Below, piece after piece: positions 26,224-35,531 of a DNA stretch of 64,000 nucleotides. The notes below the pieces were generated by a model. It worked only from the letters and a program-made list of their open reading frames with translations. It was not told where the DNA came from and ran no database searches. This stretch comes from Pararhizobium capsulatum DSM 1112 (GTDB lineage: Bacteria > Pseudomonadota > Alphaproteobacteria > Rhizobiales > Rhizobiaceae). The DNA is taken from NCBI RefSeq assembly GCF_030814475.1, contig NZ_JAUSVF010000001.1:2501001-2565000 (forward strand), given 5' to 3'. Each line of letters starts with the position of its first letter. The first letter of the stretch is position 1. Position numbers and translations under genes: made by a program.

Positions 26224-27998
26224 GTCACAGCTATTTAAAGATGAGACAAAGTAAGAAATTTAGAGACGCGACACCATCCTATTCGTTATTACTGATTTTG
26301 CAAGATTCTATATTTGCCTATACACAGACGTAAGCCGCCGCCCGGGTGGAGCTGGTCGGGGTTGCGTAGGCCGGGCGGCGGCGGATGGCTCCAGCTGGAA
26401 GAGTAAACTTTAGCTTTGACACCCCGATCACTCCGCCGCTTTCAACTGCGCAAGGGCTTGCTGTCGCCGGGCGATTACCACTGGATCATTGGTAAAATCC
26501 GTCCTCCTGCCAGGCTTGGTGCCGCGCTTTTGGTAGCCATTGGCTGTACTGCCGTCGCGAATGCCGAACATATGGTCGGTCTGACCAGTGCGGCGTGGTC
26601 CACTCTGGCTGCGCTGTTGCTCACGTCCGGCCTGCATCTCGGCCACCAGGGCCAGCATGTCATCAAGCCGCTTGTTCTCAACCACCTCGGAGCGGTGCAC
26701 CGAGCGCAGCGTGTCGAAGGTTTTGTAGGGCAGGGACGTCCCCTCGTGGGTGATCTCGAGGCGACCATCGGGATAGTCGCAGACAACGACCTTGTTACCG
26801 GCGAGCGTCTTGGCGAGATCCGTCGGATCGAGGATGAACAGCACCTTGTCATAGCGCAGCGTCAGGGCCTGTGACAGCTTGCGCACTTCCTTGCGGCACA
26901 TGGCGCGATCGAGGTTCTCATGCGCGGCAAACGACCGATGCATGTCCTTCGGATTGCGAGGCTCCTTGCCAAAGCGGCGATTGAAGTCGGCCATGAATTC
27001 CGACGCATAGGCATTGGCCGCCGCGATCGTGTCGATGCCACGCAGCCGTAACTCCTTCACCAGCCGATCCTGCAGCGTCTGGTTGGCGCGCTCAACGCGC
27101 CCTTTGGCCTGCGGGCTATTGGCGCAGATGATGTCGATGTTGAGCTCATAAAGCGCCCGCCCGAATTGTGTCAGGCCACTGGTTCTGTCCTGCTGCGAAG
27201 CATGGGTGGTGCGGAAAACCCCATGCTTGTCGCTGTAGAACGCGATCGGCTTGCCCCATTGCTGCAAGTAAGCCTTCGTCGCGTGCAGATAGTCGAAGGT
27301 GTTCTCCGAGCCGGCAAAGCGCAGATGCAACAGCTTGCCGGTGGCATCGTCGATATAGACGAGCAGGGCGCATTTGGGACCGCGATTCTCAAACCACCAG
27401 TGATGCGACCCATCAATCTGCACAAGTTCGCCAAAGCAGTCGCGCCGGCCGCGCGGCTGGAAAACCCGCTTCTTGCGTTCGCGGCGCGACACCCAGATGC
27501 CGGCTTCCATCATCCACTGACGCAGCGTCTCCTTGCTGACGGCAATCCGGTGGCGCTCGAGCAGCTTCTCGGTGGCCAGGGTCGGTCCGAAATCCACGTA
27601 ATGCTCACGCACCAAGTCGAGCACCAGGTTGCGGAAGTCCTCGCTGTGACGCCGGTTGCTCGCACGGCCGCGTTTCTTCGAGACAAGTCCATCGGCGCCG
27701 GCCAGGTCATAGGCTTGCAACAGACGGTGGACCTGACTGCGGCTGAGACCGAGCAACCCAGCCGCCTCGACGACAGTCAGCCTCCGAGCGCGAATCTGCT
27801 GGATTAGTTCAAGACGATGCAATTCCTTCTGAGACATAACAATCAAACAAGACATGACGACTCCGAACACAGATGGCCTCGACCACGATGCACGCCGCTT
27901 ATCTTGCTTCCCAATGCTGACGTTCGACCAGCATCCCAAGAGGCGACGATTGTCGCGTCTCTAACTAGCCTATATGTCGCATTTCTAAAATGCCGCCA
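26224..27998 (-). mobile_element. ISNCY-family (IS1202-like) insertion sequence
   Basis: About 1.78 kb with imperfect 25-bp terminal inverted repeats (26224-26248 against 27974-27998, 17 matches). A second, perfect internal 14-bp pair TTAGAGACGCGACA lies at 26260-26273 and, inverted, at 27951-27964. The outer and inner repeats share the core TTTA-A-ATG/ACG-GACA, so each end carries two tandem sites, probably transposase-binding. An 8-bp duplication flanks it. A 12-bp GC hairpin (26334-26345 with 26371-26382) lies between the left end and the transposase stop. It looks recently inserted and complete. Confidence 0.85.
26428..27837 (-). CDS. ISNCY (IS1202 group) DDE transposase
   Basis: A 469-residue transposase. 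The N-terminal helix-turn-helix reads Gly-Leu-Leu-Gly-Leu-Ser-Arg-Ser-Gln-Val-His-Arg-Leu-Leu. The integrase-like core follows: Leu-Val-Gln-Ile-Asp-Gly-Ser-His-His-Trp-Trp-Phe (first Asp), Phe-Tyr-Ser-Asp-Lys-His-Gly-Val-Phe (second Asp), and Ala-Lys-Gly-Arg-Val-Glu-Arg-Ala-Asn-Gln-Thr (catalytic Glu). The frame is intact. The ATG at 27837 gives the family-like Met-Ser-Gln-Lys-Glu start; a longer upstream reading is not favoured. Confidence 0.93.
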   Translation of the reverse strand: MSQKELHRLELIQQIRARRLTVVEAAGLLGLSRSQVHRLLQAYDLAGADGLVSKKRGRASNRRHSEDFRNLVLDLVREHYVDFGPTLATEKLLERHRIAVSKETLRQWMMEAGIWVSRRERKKRVFQPRGRRDCFGELVQIDGSHHWWFENRGPKCALLVYIDDATGKLLHLRFAGSENTFDYLHATKAYLQQWGKPIAFYSDKHGVFRTTHASQQDRTSGLTQFGRALYELNIDIICANSPQAKGRVERANQTLQDRLVKELRLRGIDTIAAANAYASEFMADFNRRFGKEPRNPKDMHRSFAAHENLDRAMCRKEVRKLSQALTLRYDKVLFILDPTDLAKTLAGNKVVVCDYPDGRLEITHEGTSLPYKTFDTLRSVHRSEVVENKRLDDMLALVAEMQAGREQQRSQSGPRRTGQTDHMFGIRDGSTANGYQKRGTKPGRRTDFTNDPVVIARRQQALAQLKAAE

Positions 27999-28083
27999 CA
28001 TGTCATAATCGCATAAGATAGATTATGGAACGTAAAGATATGCCCATCTGCCGTTGAACTGCCATGTTGGCCTAATCCACTGC

Positions 28084-28112
28084 TTGACCTGCGGTATCTT
28101 CCGGGCTTAAGC
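28084..28112 (+). promoter_or_regulatory. Possible sigma-70 promoter of purC
   Basis: TTGACC at 28084-28089 has a consensus-like -35, then a 17-base gap to TTAAGC at 28107-28112, which is a poor -10. This is the only candidate in the purC upstream region, which begins only about 140 bases after the ISNCY element. Confidence 0.4.
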
Positions 28113-28148
28113 GATGCCAGTCTAACCGTCAGCGAGAGACCGAAGCCG

Positions 28149-29102
28149 ATGAGCGATTTGCGCATTCTTTCAGATGCTTTCATCCCCGAATTGCCGGGAC
28201 GCTATAACGGCAAGGTTCGCGAGAACTATGATCTGCCGGATGGCAGCCGGATCATCATCGCGACGGACCGGTTGAGCGCCTTCGACGTCATCCTGACGGC
28301 TGTTCCTTTCAAGGGTCAGGTACTGACCCAGACGGCGCGCTACTGGTTCGAACAGACCGCCGATATCTGCCCGAACCATGTCATCAGCTATCCCGATCCA
28401 AACGTCGTCATCGGCACCCGGCTCGATATCCTGCCAGTGGAGATCGTCGTTCGTGGCTATCTTGCCGGCACAACCAGCACGTCGATCCTCACCAAATACC
28501 ACAACGGCGAGCGCGCCATGTACGGCATCATGCTGCCGGATGGCATGAAGGACAACGAAAAGCTGCCGCAGCCGATCATCACGCCCACCAGCAAGGCTTT
28601 CGACGGCGGTCACGACGAACCGTTGTCGGCCGATGAAATCCTGGCGCAAAAGCTTTTGACGCCGGAGCAGTGGGAAACGGTATCGCGCTATGCGCTGGCC
28701 CTGTTCGAGCGTGGCCAGAGCCAAGCCGCCGAACGCGGTCTGATCCTCGTAGATACCAAATACGAGTTCGGCACGGACAAGGATGGGCGCATCGTGCTTG
28801 CCGATGAAATCCATACACCGGACAGCAGCCGCTATTGGATCGCCGAAAGCTATGAGCAGAGCTTTGCTGCCGGCACGCGGCCAAGGAGCTTCGACAAAGA
28901 TTTCGTGCGTGCCTGGGTCACCGAGCGTTGCGATCCCTACAAAGATCCCATTCCGGAAATTCCGAGAGAACTCGTCGAGCAAACGTCGAAGGTCTATATC
29001 GAGGCGTTTGAGACGATCACCGGCCGGCACTTCGTGCCCGATCTTTCGGGAAACACGGTACTGGAGCGTATTCGCAGTAATTTGAAGCGTTATTTCAGCT
29101 GA
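28149..29102 (+). CDS. purC: Phosphoribosylaminoimidazole-succinocarboxamide synthase (long form)
   Basis: SAICAR synthase condenses CAIR with aspartate in purine synthesis. The 317-residue form is longer than the about 240-residue bacterial type and resembles the about 300-residue eukaryote-like form. Motifs seen: [37 protein letters not shown] and Thr-Pro-Asp-Ser-Ser-Arg. Rhizobia commonly carry a short purC in the main pur cluster as well, so this may be a second copy. It overlaps the convergent MBL gene by 8 bases. Confidence 0.95.
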   Translation: MSDLRILSDAFIPELPGRYNGKVRENYDLPDGSRIIIATDRLSAFDVILTAVPFKGQVLTQTARYWFEQTADICPNHVISYPDPNVVIGTRLDILPVEIVVRGYLAGTTSTSILTKYHNGERAMYGIMLPDGMKDNEKLPQPIITPTSKAFDGGHDEPLSADEILAQKLLTPEQWETVSRYALALFERGQSQAAERGLILVDTKYEFGTDKDGRIVLADEIHTPDSSRYWIAESYEQSFAAGTRPRSFDKDFVRAWVTERCDPYKDPIPEIPRELVEQTSKVYIEAFETITGRHFVPDLSGNTVLERIRSNLKRYFS

Positions 29103-29925
29103 CGGTGTTGTCGGTTACATCGACTTCGAGCCGCATGCCGTCATAGGCCGGCTCGATATGATCTGGTGTTTTGCGCATCACGGTATCGTAATCCAGCGGT
29201 ACGTGCATGTGCGTGAGCACCGCACGTTTGGGAGCGATGCGTTCGATCCATCCAAGCGACTGTTCCATCGAAAGATGGCTGGGATGGAACCGATATTGCA
29301 GCGTGTCGATGACCAGCACATCGAGGCCGGCCAGCTTGTTGACGGTTTCTACCGGAAAATCGCTGACGTCACAGCAATAGGCAAAATCGCCGATACGGAA
29401 GCCCAACGATGTGATGGTGCCGTGGTGCTGCTTGAGTGGCTGAAATTGTATCGGACCACCGCCACCATTAATTGTGATCGGCGAAAGCTGCTCGTCGAAA
29501 ATATTGGCTTCGACGATCGGCGGATAGCCACTGCCTTCAGGTGTTTCCAGGCAATAGCGAAAACCTTCGCGGATACGCTCCATGGTGAAAGCATCCGCCC
29601 AGATCGACATGCGGCGCGGTGAATTCATGACATAGCCGCGAAGATCGTCGATACCGTGGATATGATCGGCATGCGGATGCGTATAGATCGCGGCATCGAG
29701 ATGATCAACGCGAGCGTCGATCATCTGCTGGCGAAAATCTGGGCCGGTATCGATGACGACGACGGTCTTTCCACCGTCTTCCGCCTTTTGCTCAACGAGC
29801 AATGCGGCACGGGTGCGCCGGTTCTTCGGATTTTCGGGATCGCACGCGCCCCAATCGCCGGTGATGCGCGGCACGCCCGGCGACGAACCGCAACCCAGAA
29901 TGGTGAAGGTTCGCCGCACCGCCAT
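29095..29925 (-). CDS. MBL-fold metallo-hydrolase, PhnP-like
   Basis: A 276-residue metallo-beta-lactamase-fold hydrolase. The metal motif H83-Pro-H85-Ala-D87-H88 is complete, with later ligands in Cys-Asp-Val-Ser-Asp and Leu-Thr-His-Met-His. A start [11 protein letters not shown] is typical of the PhnP/phosphoribosyl cyclic phosphodiesterase branch. The substrate is unproven; no phn genes are near. It follows tatD by 4 bases and is the end of the rlpA-to-MBL gene string. Confidence 0.9.
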   Translation of the reverse strand: MAVRRTFTILGCGSSPGVPRITGDWGACDPENPKNRRTRAALLVEQKAEDGGKTVVVIDTGPDFRQQMIDARVDHLDAAIYTHPHADHIHGIDDLRGYVMNSPRRMSIWADAFTMERIREGFRYCLETPEGSGYPPIVEANIFDEQLSPITINGGGGPIQFQPLKQHHGTITSLGFRIGDFAYCCDVSDFPVETVNKLAGLDVLVIDTLQYRFHPSHLSMEQSLGWIERIAPKRAVLTHMHVPLDYDTVMRKTPDHIEPAYDGMRLEVDVTDNTVS

Positions 29926-29929
29926 GTTC

Positions 29930-30709
29930 TTATGCAACTCTCGGCATTTTGGAGAAAATGCGGAAAGCGTTTTCCGTTGTGATATCAGCGATTTCCTGCT
30001 CGCTGACCCCGATCGTTTCAGCCAGAACCCGGGCGGTATGGGCCACATAAGACGGTTCGTTGCGTTTGCCACGGAAAGGCTTCGGAGCAAGGTAAGGTGC
30101 ATCCGTCTCCACGATCATCCGATCATGTGGCACGGTCGTGGCGATCTCGCGCAGCTCCTCAGATTTCGGAAAGGTCAGGATGCCCGAAAACGAGATGTAG
30201 CCGCCGAGTTCCACGCCAATGCGCGCCAGTTCCGGGCCGGAAGAGAAGCAGTGCAAGAGGAAAGGGAAGGCCCCCTTCCCTGTTTCCTCGGTCAGGATCG
30301 CCGCCATGTCCTCATCGGCGGAACGGCTGTGAATGACAAGCGGAAGACCGGTTTCTCGTGCTGCCGCGATATGCCGACGCAGCCCGATCGCCTGCGCGTC
30401 ACGCAGCGCGTTGTCGTAGAAATAATCAAGCCCGGCCTCGCCGATCGCGACGACCTTCGGATGAGCTGAAAGGCGCACCAGATCGGCCGTCTCGATCAGT
30501 TCCTCATCGGCATTGTGCGGATGGGTTCCGACCGAACAGAATACGTTATCATAGACTTCTGCGATGCCGAGGATCGTGTCGAACTTCTTCACGCGGGTCG
30601 AGATGGTGATCATCTGCCTGACGCCAGCCGCCATGGCGCGGTCAATGACCGCGTCACGTTCCGGCTCGAAATCCGGAAAATCCAGATGGCAATGGGTATC
30701 GATCAACAT
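29930..30709 (-). CDS. TatD family metal-dependent hydrolase
   Basis: A 259-residue TIM-barrel hydrolase of the TatD/YcfH type, reported DNase or quality-control enzymes. Metal ligands are visible: His6 and His8 in Asp-Thr-His-Cys-His, Glu in Gly-Glu-Ala-Gly-Leu-Asp-Tyr, the His in Val-Ile-His-Ser-Arg, the His in Leu-Leu-His-Cys-Phe-Ser, and Asp in Val-Glu-Thr-Asp-Ala-Pro-Tyr-Leu. The start at 30709 is 7 bases after the metG stop, so the genes are translationally close. Confidence 0.95.
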   Translation of the reverse strand: MLIDTHCHLDFPDFEPERDAVIDRAMAAGVRQMITISTRVKKFDTILGIAEVYDNVFCSVGTHPHNADEELIETADLVRLSAHPKVVAIGEAGLDYFYDNALRDAQAIGLRRHIAAARETGLPLVIHSRSADEDMAAILTEETGKGAFPFLLHCFSSGPELARIGVELGGYISFSGILTFPKSEELREIATTVPHDRMIVETDAPYLAPKPFRGKRNEPSYVAHTARVLAETIGVSEQEIADITTENAFRIFSKMPRVA

Positions 30710-30716
30710 CAGCGTC

Positions 30717-32267
30717 TCACGCTTCCGGAGCGACGTAACGCGGGAAGACGGGCTTTGGTGCTTCGAGCGGCGTGCCCGGCACCAGACGCCCGGCCTCACC
30801 AAGGTCCGCGAATGTCCGGCTGTCTGCCGGGATTGCCACAAGATCAAGCAGCTTGCTCGCCGATTCCGGCACGAAAGGCTGCAGCAGGATCGCGACCTGT
30901 CGCACCACGTCCGCGGTCACGTAGAGAACCGTCCCCATGCGAGCAGGATTAGTTTTCTTCAACGCCCAGGGTTCCTGACCTGCGAAGTAGCGGTCGGCTT
31001 CGGAAACAACTGCGATGATCGCGGTGACGGCGCGGTGGATGGCGAGCGCGTTCATGTCGCTGCGGGTCGAAGCGAGAAGCGCGTCTGCAGACGCCAACAT
31101 CACCTTGTCTTCATCGCTCAGCGGGCCGCATTCCGGGATCTTGCCGTCGCAGTTCTTGACGATCATCGACAGCGACCGGCTGGCAAGGTTGCCGATGCCA
31201 TTGGCGAGATCGGAATTGATGCGGGTCGCAATCGCTTCCTCGCTATAGCTCCCATCCTGACCAAAGGAGACTTCGCGCAGGAAGAAGTAGCGGATCGGAT
31301 CGAGGCCGAAATGCTCGACCAGATTGACCGGATCGACGACGTTGCCAAGCGACTTCGACATCTTCTCGCCCTTGTTGAGCAGGAAGCCGTGAGCGAAGAC
31401 GCGCTTGGGCAGAGGCAATCCTGCCGACATCAGGAAAGCCGGCCAGTAGACGGCGTGGAAGCGGATGATGTCCTTGCCGATCATGTGGATATCAGCCGGC
31501 CAGTATTTGGCACGCGGACCTTCGGGATCGGTGAGATAGCCGGTCGCGGTGATGTAGTTGGTCAGTGCATCGACCCAGACATACATGACATGACCAGGAT
31601 CTTTCGGAACCGGAATGCCCCAGTCAAACGTCGTGCGCGACATGGAGAGGTCCTTGAGGCCCGATTTCACGAAGGAAATCACCTCGTTGCGGCGCTCGGC
31701 CGGGCCAATGAAATCCGGATTTTCCTCGTAGTACTTCAGGAGCTTGTCCTGATATTCGGAGAGCTTGAAGAAATAGCTCTCCTCCTCAACCCATTCCACG
31801 GGCGTGCCCTGCGGCCCGTAGCGCACGCCATCGGCGCGCAGCTCGGTCTCACCTTCCTGATAATAGGCTTCGTCGCGTACCGAGTACCAGCCGGAATAGC
31901 TGTCCTTGTAGAGGTCGCCGGCATCGCCCATGCGGTTCCAGATAACCTTGACGGCTTCATGGTGGCGCGGCTCGGTCGTGCGGATGAAATCGTCGTTGGA
32001 CGCGTTGAGCAACTTGCCCATGGCCTGGAATTCGGCCGAGTTGCGGTCGGCAAGTTCCTGTGGTGTTACGCCTTCCTTGCGCGCGGTCTGCTGCATCTTC
32101 TGGCCGTGTTCGTCCGTCCCGGTCAGGAAGAAGACATCGCGTCCATCCAGGCGCTGATAGCGCGCCATCGCATCGGTCGCGATCAGCTCGTAGGCATGGC
32201 CGATATGCGGCTTGCCGTTCGGGTAAGAAATCGCTGTCGTGATGTAAAATGGGGACGTGTCAGTCAT
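30717..32267 (-). CDS. metG: Methionyl-tRNA synthetase
   Basis: A class Ia synthetase of 516 residues. It has the HIGH signature as Pro-His-Ile-Gly-His, KMSKS ([10 protein letters not shown]), and the anticodon-binding Trp region. The C-terminal tRNA-binding (EMAP-like) domain of E. coli MetG is absent, which is normal for the short form. The Gly-Trp-Tyr-Ser-Val-Arg-Asp-Glu-Ala connective region has no cysteine knuckle. It stands downstream of holB in a conserved rhizobial order. Confidence 0.97.
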   Translation of the reverse strand: MTDTSPFYITTAISYPNGKPHIGHAYELIATDAMARYQRLDGRDVFFLTGTDEHGQKMQQTARKEGVTPQELADRNSAEFQAMGKLLNASNDDFIRTTEPRHHEAVKVIWNRMGDAGDLYKDSYSGWYSVRDEAYYQEGETELRADGVRYGPQGTPVEWVEEESYFFKLSEYQDKLLKYYEENPDFIGPAERRNEVISFVKSGLKDLSMSRTTFDWGIPVPKDPGHVMYVWVDALTNYITATGYLTDPEGPRAKYWPADIHMIGKDIIRFHAVYWPAFLMSAGLPLPKRVFAHGFLLNKGEKMSKSLGNVVDPVNLVEHFGLDPIRYFFLREVSFGQDGSYSEEAIATRINSDLANGIGNLASRSLSMIVKNCDGKIPECGPLSDEDKVMLASADALLASTRSDMNALAIHRAVTAIIAVVSEADRYFAGQEPWALKKTNPARMGTVLYVTADVVRQVAILLQPFVPESASKLLDLVAIPADSRTFADLGEAGRLVPGTPLEAPKPVFPRYVAPEA

Positions 32268-32367
32268 TCGGCTTCAGCCCTGCGTTCTCGATTTTGTTGA
32301 CTGCTGCTCTTAGCGCAAGCGACCGGCGAGGGAAACAGCAAGTTTGCTGCATTGCGAGGCAATGGCG

Positions 32368-33396
32368 TCAGGCCGTGGCGACTTTGAGCTCTTCGAGAAG
32401 CGATAGAATGCTCTGCTTGCGGTCGAGATTGTAAGCTTCCGCAATCGTCAGCTTTTCCGTGAGGCTTGACGACAGTCGCGCAAGGCGCTCGGCGCGAATG
32501 ATGTCGCCGCACAGCGCTGCCTGCCGCGCAGCGCCAATGACGTGGTTCCCGGCAATCTCGACAAAGAAATCGTAGATGGTCTCGCTGTCTTTTCCGCTCA
32601 GGACATCGGCAAGCTTATGCATTTCGCTGCGTCGACCTGTCCCCTCGCCCGTGACGATGTTTTCAAAGGCCGCCTTGATGTCGAGTCCACCGTAATTGAT
32701 GAGCTTCAGAGCCTCTGACACGCTGCCGCCGGCAGCCGAAATAACGGCATCATTGGTGCTGTCTTCAAAACCGAGATGGCCAAGCGCCATGCGAAGCGCC
32801 TCGTCAGGCAGCGGCTTCAGCTTCAAGGGTAGGCAGCGCGAACGAATGGTTGGCAGCAACTTGCCGGGCGCATGGGTGAGGACGAGGAACAGCGAGCGTT
32901 TTGGCGGCTCCTCGAGAATCTTGAGGATTGCATTGGCCGCGTTGCGATTGAGATCATCTGCCGGGTCGATGATGACGATCCGCCAGTTGCCGGTTCCTGA
33001 TGTCTGAGAGAAAAACTTGCCCGCACGGCGCACTTCATCGACGGTGATCGCGCCTTTGACGCGCCTGGTTTTTTCATCGACCGGTCGGGTCAGATGCAGC
33101 AGATTGTGAGAGGCGCCGGCGGTAATCTGTCGACTGACGATGCTCGATGGATCGGGGTCGGCAAGTTCCGCCGGCGCAAGCTCAGGCTCGGGGTGTGAGA
33201 GAATATGATTGGCAAAGCGGAAGGCGAGCGTGGCCTTACCAATGCCTTCCGGCCCTTCGATGAGGATCGCGTGGTGACCCTTTCCAGACCGATATCCCTG
33301 CGCCAGGAAATGCTCGGCTTCGGTGTGGCCGAAAAGGCGGTTGTTTTCCGCGGGATGCAGTGCGCCGTCGAGGACGCCGGGACGCTCTGTGCTCAT
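32368..33396 (-). CDS. holB: DNA polymerase III delta' subunit
   Basis: A 342-residue clamp-loader component. The Walker-A-like loop Gly-Pro-Glu-Gly-Ile-Gly-Lys-Ala-Thr is near residue 49, Walker B is in Val-Ile-Ile-Asp-Pro-Ala-Asp, and the conserved Ser-Arg-Cys (sensor) is in Ile-Arg-Ser-Arg-Cys-Leu-Pro. The zinc-finger cysteines found in E. coli delta' are not evident, as in other alphaproteobacteria. Its start overlaps the tmk stop by 4 bases, so the two are coupled. Confidence 0.95.
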   Translation of the reverse strand: MSTERPGVLDGALHPAENNRLFGHTEAEHFLAQGYRSGKGHHAILIEGPEGIGKATLAFRFANHILSHPEPELAPAELADPDPSSIVSRQITAGASHNLLHLTRPVDEKTRRVKGAITVDEVRRAGKFFSQTSGTGNWRIVIIDPADDLNRNAANAILKILEEPPKRSLFLVLTHAPGKLLPTIRSRCLPLKLKPLPDEALRMALGHLGFEDSTNDAVISAAGGSVSEALKLINYGGLDIKAAFENIVTGEGTGRRSEMHKLADVLSGKDSETIYDFFVEIAGNHVIGAARQAALCGDIIRAERLARLSSSLTEKLTIAEAYNLDRKQSILSLLEELKVATA

Positions 33397-34109
33397 TGCG
33401 GGTTCCCCGTCGGAACCGCGCTTGCAAGACGGGCATCAAGGCGGGCCTCAACCAGCCACAGAACCTCGGCCGCAATCTCGCCCTCCGCAGCCGAGGCATC
33501 GACGACGCAGCAGCGCTCAGGTTCGTTCGCCGCGATATCGAGAAAGGCCTCGCGCCGCTTTTCCTGCGTCTCTAGCTCTTCCTTTTCGTAGCGATCGAAA
33601 TCCGTGACGCCCACCGGTTTATCGGTAGAGCCCACACTGCGACGCCGCACCCGTTCAAGGCCGATCGCAGGAGAAAGATCGAAGATGATGGTGCAATCGG
33701 GATAGACGCCATTGACGGCAACCCGTTGCAGGGCTTCGATAAAGGCCCGATCAAGATTGCCGGTCACACCCTGATAGACCCTCGACGAATCCATGAACCG
33801 GTCACAGAGAACGACACAGCCACGCTGAAGCGCCGGGCGGATGACGCCTTCTACATGATCGCTGCGGGCAGCCGCAAAAAGCACGGCTTCCATACGTGTA
33901 CCATGCTCTTCGGCAGCACCGGACAGGAGCACATGACGAACAGCCTCCGCACCGGGCGAGCCGCCGGGCTCCCGCGTGGTCAGAACTTCGAGACCACGGG
34001 CTCGCAGCGCAGCAGCGAGCAGCCTGATCTGCGTCGACTTGCCGGCACCCTCGCCTCCCTCGAACGTCACGAACAAACCGCTTCCGACAGCCACTCTGCT
34101 TTCCCGCAC
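33393..34109 (-). CDS. tmk: Thymidylate kinase
   Basis: dTMP kinase, which phosphorylates dTMP to dTDP for DNA synthesis. A 238-residue P-loop kinase with [11 protein letters not shown], the Thr-Arg-Glu-Pro-Gly-Gly-Ser segment, and Asp-Arg-Phe-Met-Asp-Ser-Ser (the DR motif). The length is slightly above the usual 205-215 owing to N- and C-terminal extensions. It heads the tmk-holB coupled pair. Confidence 0.96.
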   Translation of the reverse strand: MRESRVAVGSGLFVTFEGGEGAGKSTQIRLLAAALRARGLEVLTTREPGGSPGAEAVRHVLLSGAAEEHGTRMEAVLFAAARSDHVEGVIRPALQRGCVVLCDRFMDSSRVYQGVTGNLDRAFIEALQRVAVNGVYPDCTIIFDLSPAIGLERVRRRSVGSTDKPVGVTDFDRYEKEELETQEKRREAFLDIAANEPERCCVVDASAAEGEIAAEVLWLVEARLDARLASAVPTGNPQ

Positions 34110-34261
34110 TCTGATATTTTGCCTACGCGATGACGCAAGCGGTCAATGCCGGAACTTTCCAGCCCATTGCGTTGTGTTTAGACGATTGTCCGCTGGTGTG
34201 AAACCGCCAAAGAGGGACTATTCCCCTGCTTTGCCCCGACTCAGATTATTGGCCGTTCGCC

Positions 34262-35413
34262 TCAGAGCCAGAAGAAAAACATTTCCTGCAGGGCATCCAG
34301 CGCGCGGCTCGACAGCGAGCCCACCTCGACACCAGCAGCTGCCTTTACCGGTATCTCACGCAGCAGGCGCTGCCCGTCCCAAATCCGGAGCGTGCCCGCT
34401 GCCTGCCCCTGCTCTATCGGCATCGGCAATGGCCAGCGGTACACCACGCGCGCCACCAGACGTTCGGGATCGTTGACGGGCACCAGCACGTCGACCGGCT
34501 CGGCCGTCACAAGCGAGACCTGCCGGACCGTGCCGCCATAGACCGAGGCTTCGCCGACGGGCTCTCCGGCTTCGAAAATGCGACGTTTTTCAAATGCTGA
34601 CATGGCCCATTCGAGTATCTTCTTCGTCTCCTCGACCCGCTCCTTCTCCGTTTCGAGGCCGCCGATCGCAAGAAATACCCGTTTGCCATCGCGTTGCATC
34701 GAGGCAACCATGGAATAGCCGTAACCCTCCGCAAAACCTGTCACCAAGCCGTCGACGCCAATATTGGCCGATATCAGCGGATTGCGGTTTCTCTGGCGGA
34801 TCTTGTTCCATTCGAAATCGGCTTCGCTGTATAGCGGATAAAGCTCCGGATAGCTCGCGTGGATATGCCGGGCCAGAGTGACGAGATCGCGCATCGTCAC
34901 GGTGTTTTCCGGATTGGGAAGCCCCGTGGCGTTGTGAAAGGCAGATGCCGTCAGGCCGAGTTCCGCTGCCCGCTTCGTCATGCGGGTGGCAAAAGCATCT
35001 TCGCTGCCGTCCATGCCCTCGGCGAGAATGATGCAGGCATCATTGGCAAACTGAACGGTGACCCCGCGGACAAGATCGGCAACCGGGACGTTGGATTTCA
35101 GGGCCGCAAACATCGTCGCCGTCCCGGACGGAGCGCCACCGGTGCGCCAGGCATGCTCGGTCACTGGAAAAGCTGTGTCGAGCTTGATCTCGCCCCGCTT
35201 CAGGGCGTCAAAGACGACTTCCATCGTCATGAGCTTCGCCAGAGAGGCCGGGGGAATAGGCACAGTTTCGCTCTTGGCGAAAAGCACTGTGCCGGTTTCC
35301 GAATCGATCAGGTACGCCTGTTTCGCCTTCGTCTCAAACGCTGGCTGCGCCGCTTGGACAACAGGAATCCCAGCCAGGAAAACTACGATACACAGGACCA
35401 GCCGTGCCAGCAT
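34262..35413 (-). CDS. D-alanyl-D-alanine carboxypeptidase family protein with altered active-site motifs
   Basis: A 383-residue low-molecular-weight PBP (DacA/DacF-like): signal peptide (to about residue 21), peptidase S11 domain, and a C-terminal PBP5-type beta domain. The first motif Ser57-Leu-Ala-Lys60 is intact. The second motif, usually Ser-x-Asn, reads Phe122-Ala-Asn124, and the third, usually Lys-Thr-Gly, reads Val224-Thr-Gly226. Both changes are clear in the DNA. Catalysis is therefore doubtful; it may be a binding or regulatory protein. The ATG at 35413 follows CGGAG. It lies between rlpA and tmk. Confidence 0.9.
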   Translation of the reverse strand: MLARLVLCIVVFLAGIPVVQAAQPAFETKAKQAYLIDSETGTVLFAKSETVPIPPASLAKLMTMEVVFDALKRGEIKLDTAFPVTEHAWRTGGAPSGTATMFAALKSNVPVADLVRGVTVQFANDACIILAEGMDGSEDAFATRMTKRAAELGLTASAFHNATGLPNPENTVTMRDLVTLARHIHASYPELYPLYSEADFEWNKIRQRNRNPLISANIGVDGLVTGFAEGYGYSMVASMQRDGKRVFLAIGGLETEKERVEETKKILEWAMSAFEKRRIFEAGEPVGEASVYGGTVRQVSLVTAEPVDVLVPVNDPERLVARVVYRWPLPMPIEQGQAAGTLRIWDGQRLLREIPVKAAAGVEVGSLSSRALDALQEMFFFWL

Positions 35414-35531
35414 GAACGACTCCGATTTCGGAATGGAAGGCAACCATATCCTGCTGAAGTGAATCACGAATCAAGCTGCATGTCTCGGCTCCCGCGAGCG
35501 CCACGCGAGAATACGGCTTTTGCCGAGGCAA

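Noticed and set aside
18804..28148. Integrated prophage or tRNA-targeted genomic island
   Set aside because: No integrase, no att duplication at either tRNA gene, and no structural phage genes; the endolysin-like amidase alone is not enough.
30564..32300. 578-codon frame opposite metG/tatD
   Set aside because: Spans the junction of two real genes in antisense and matches no protein family.
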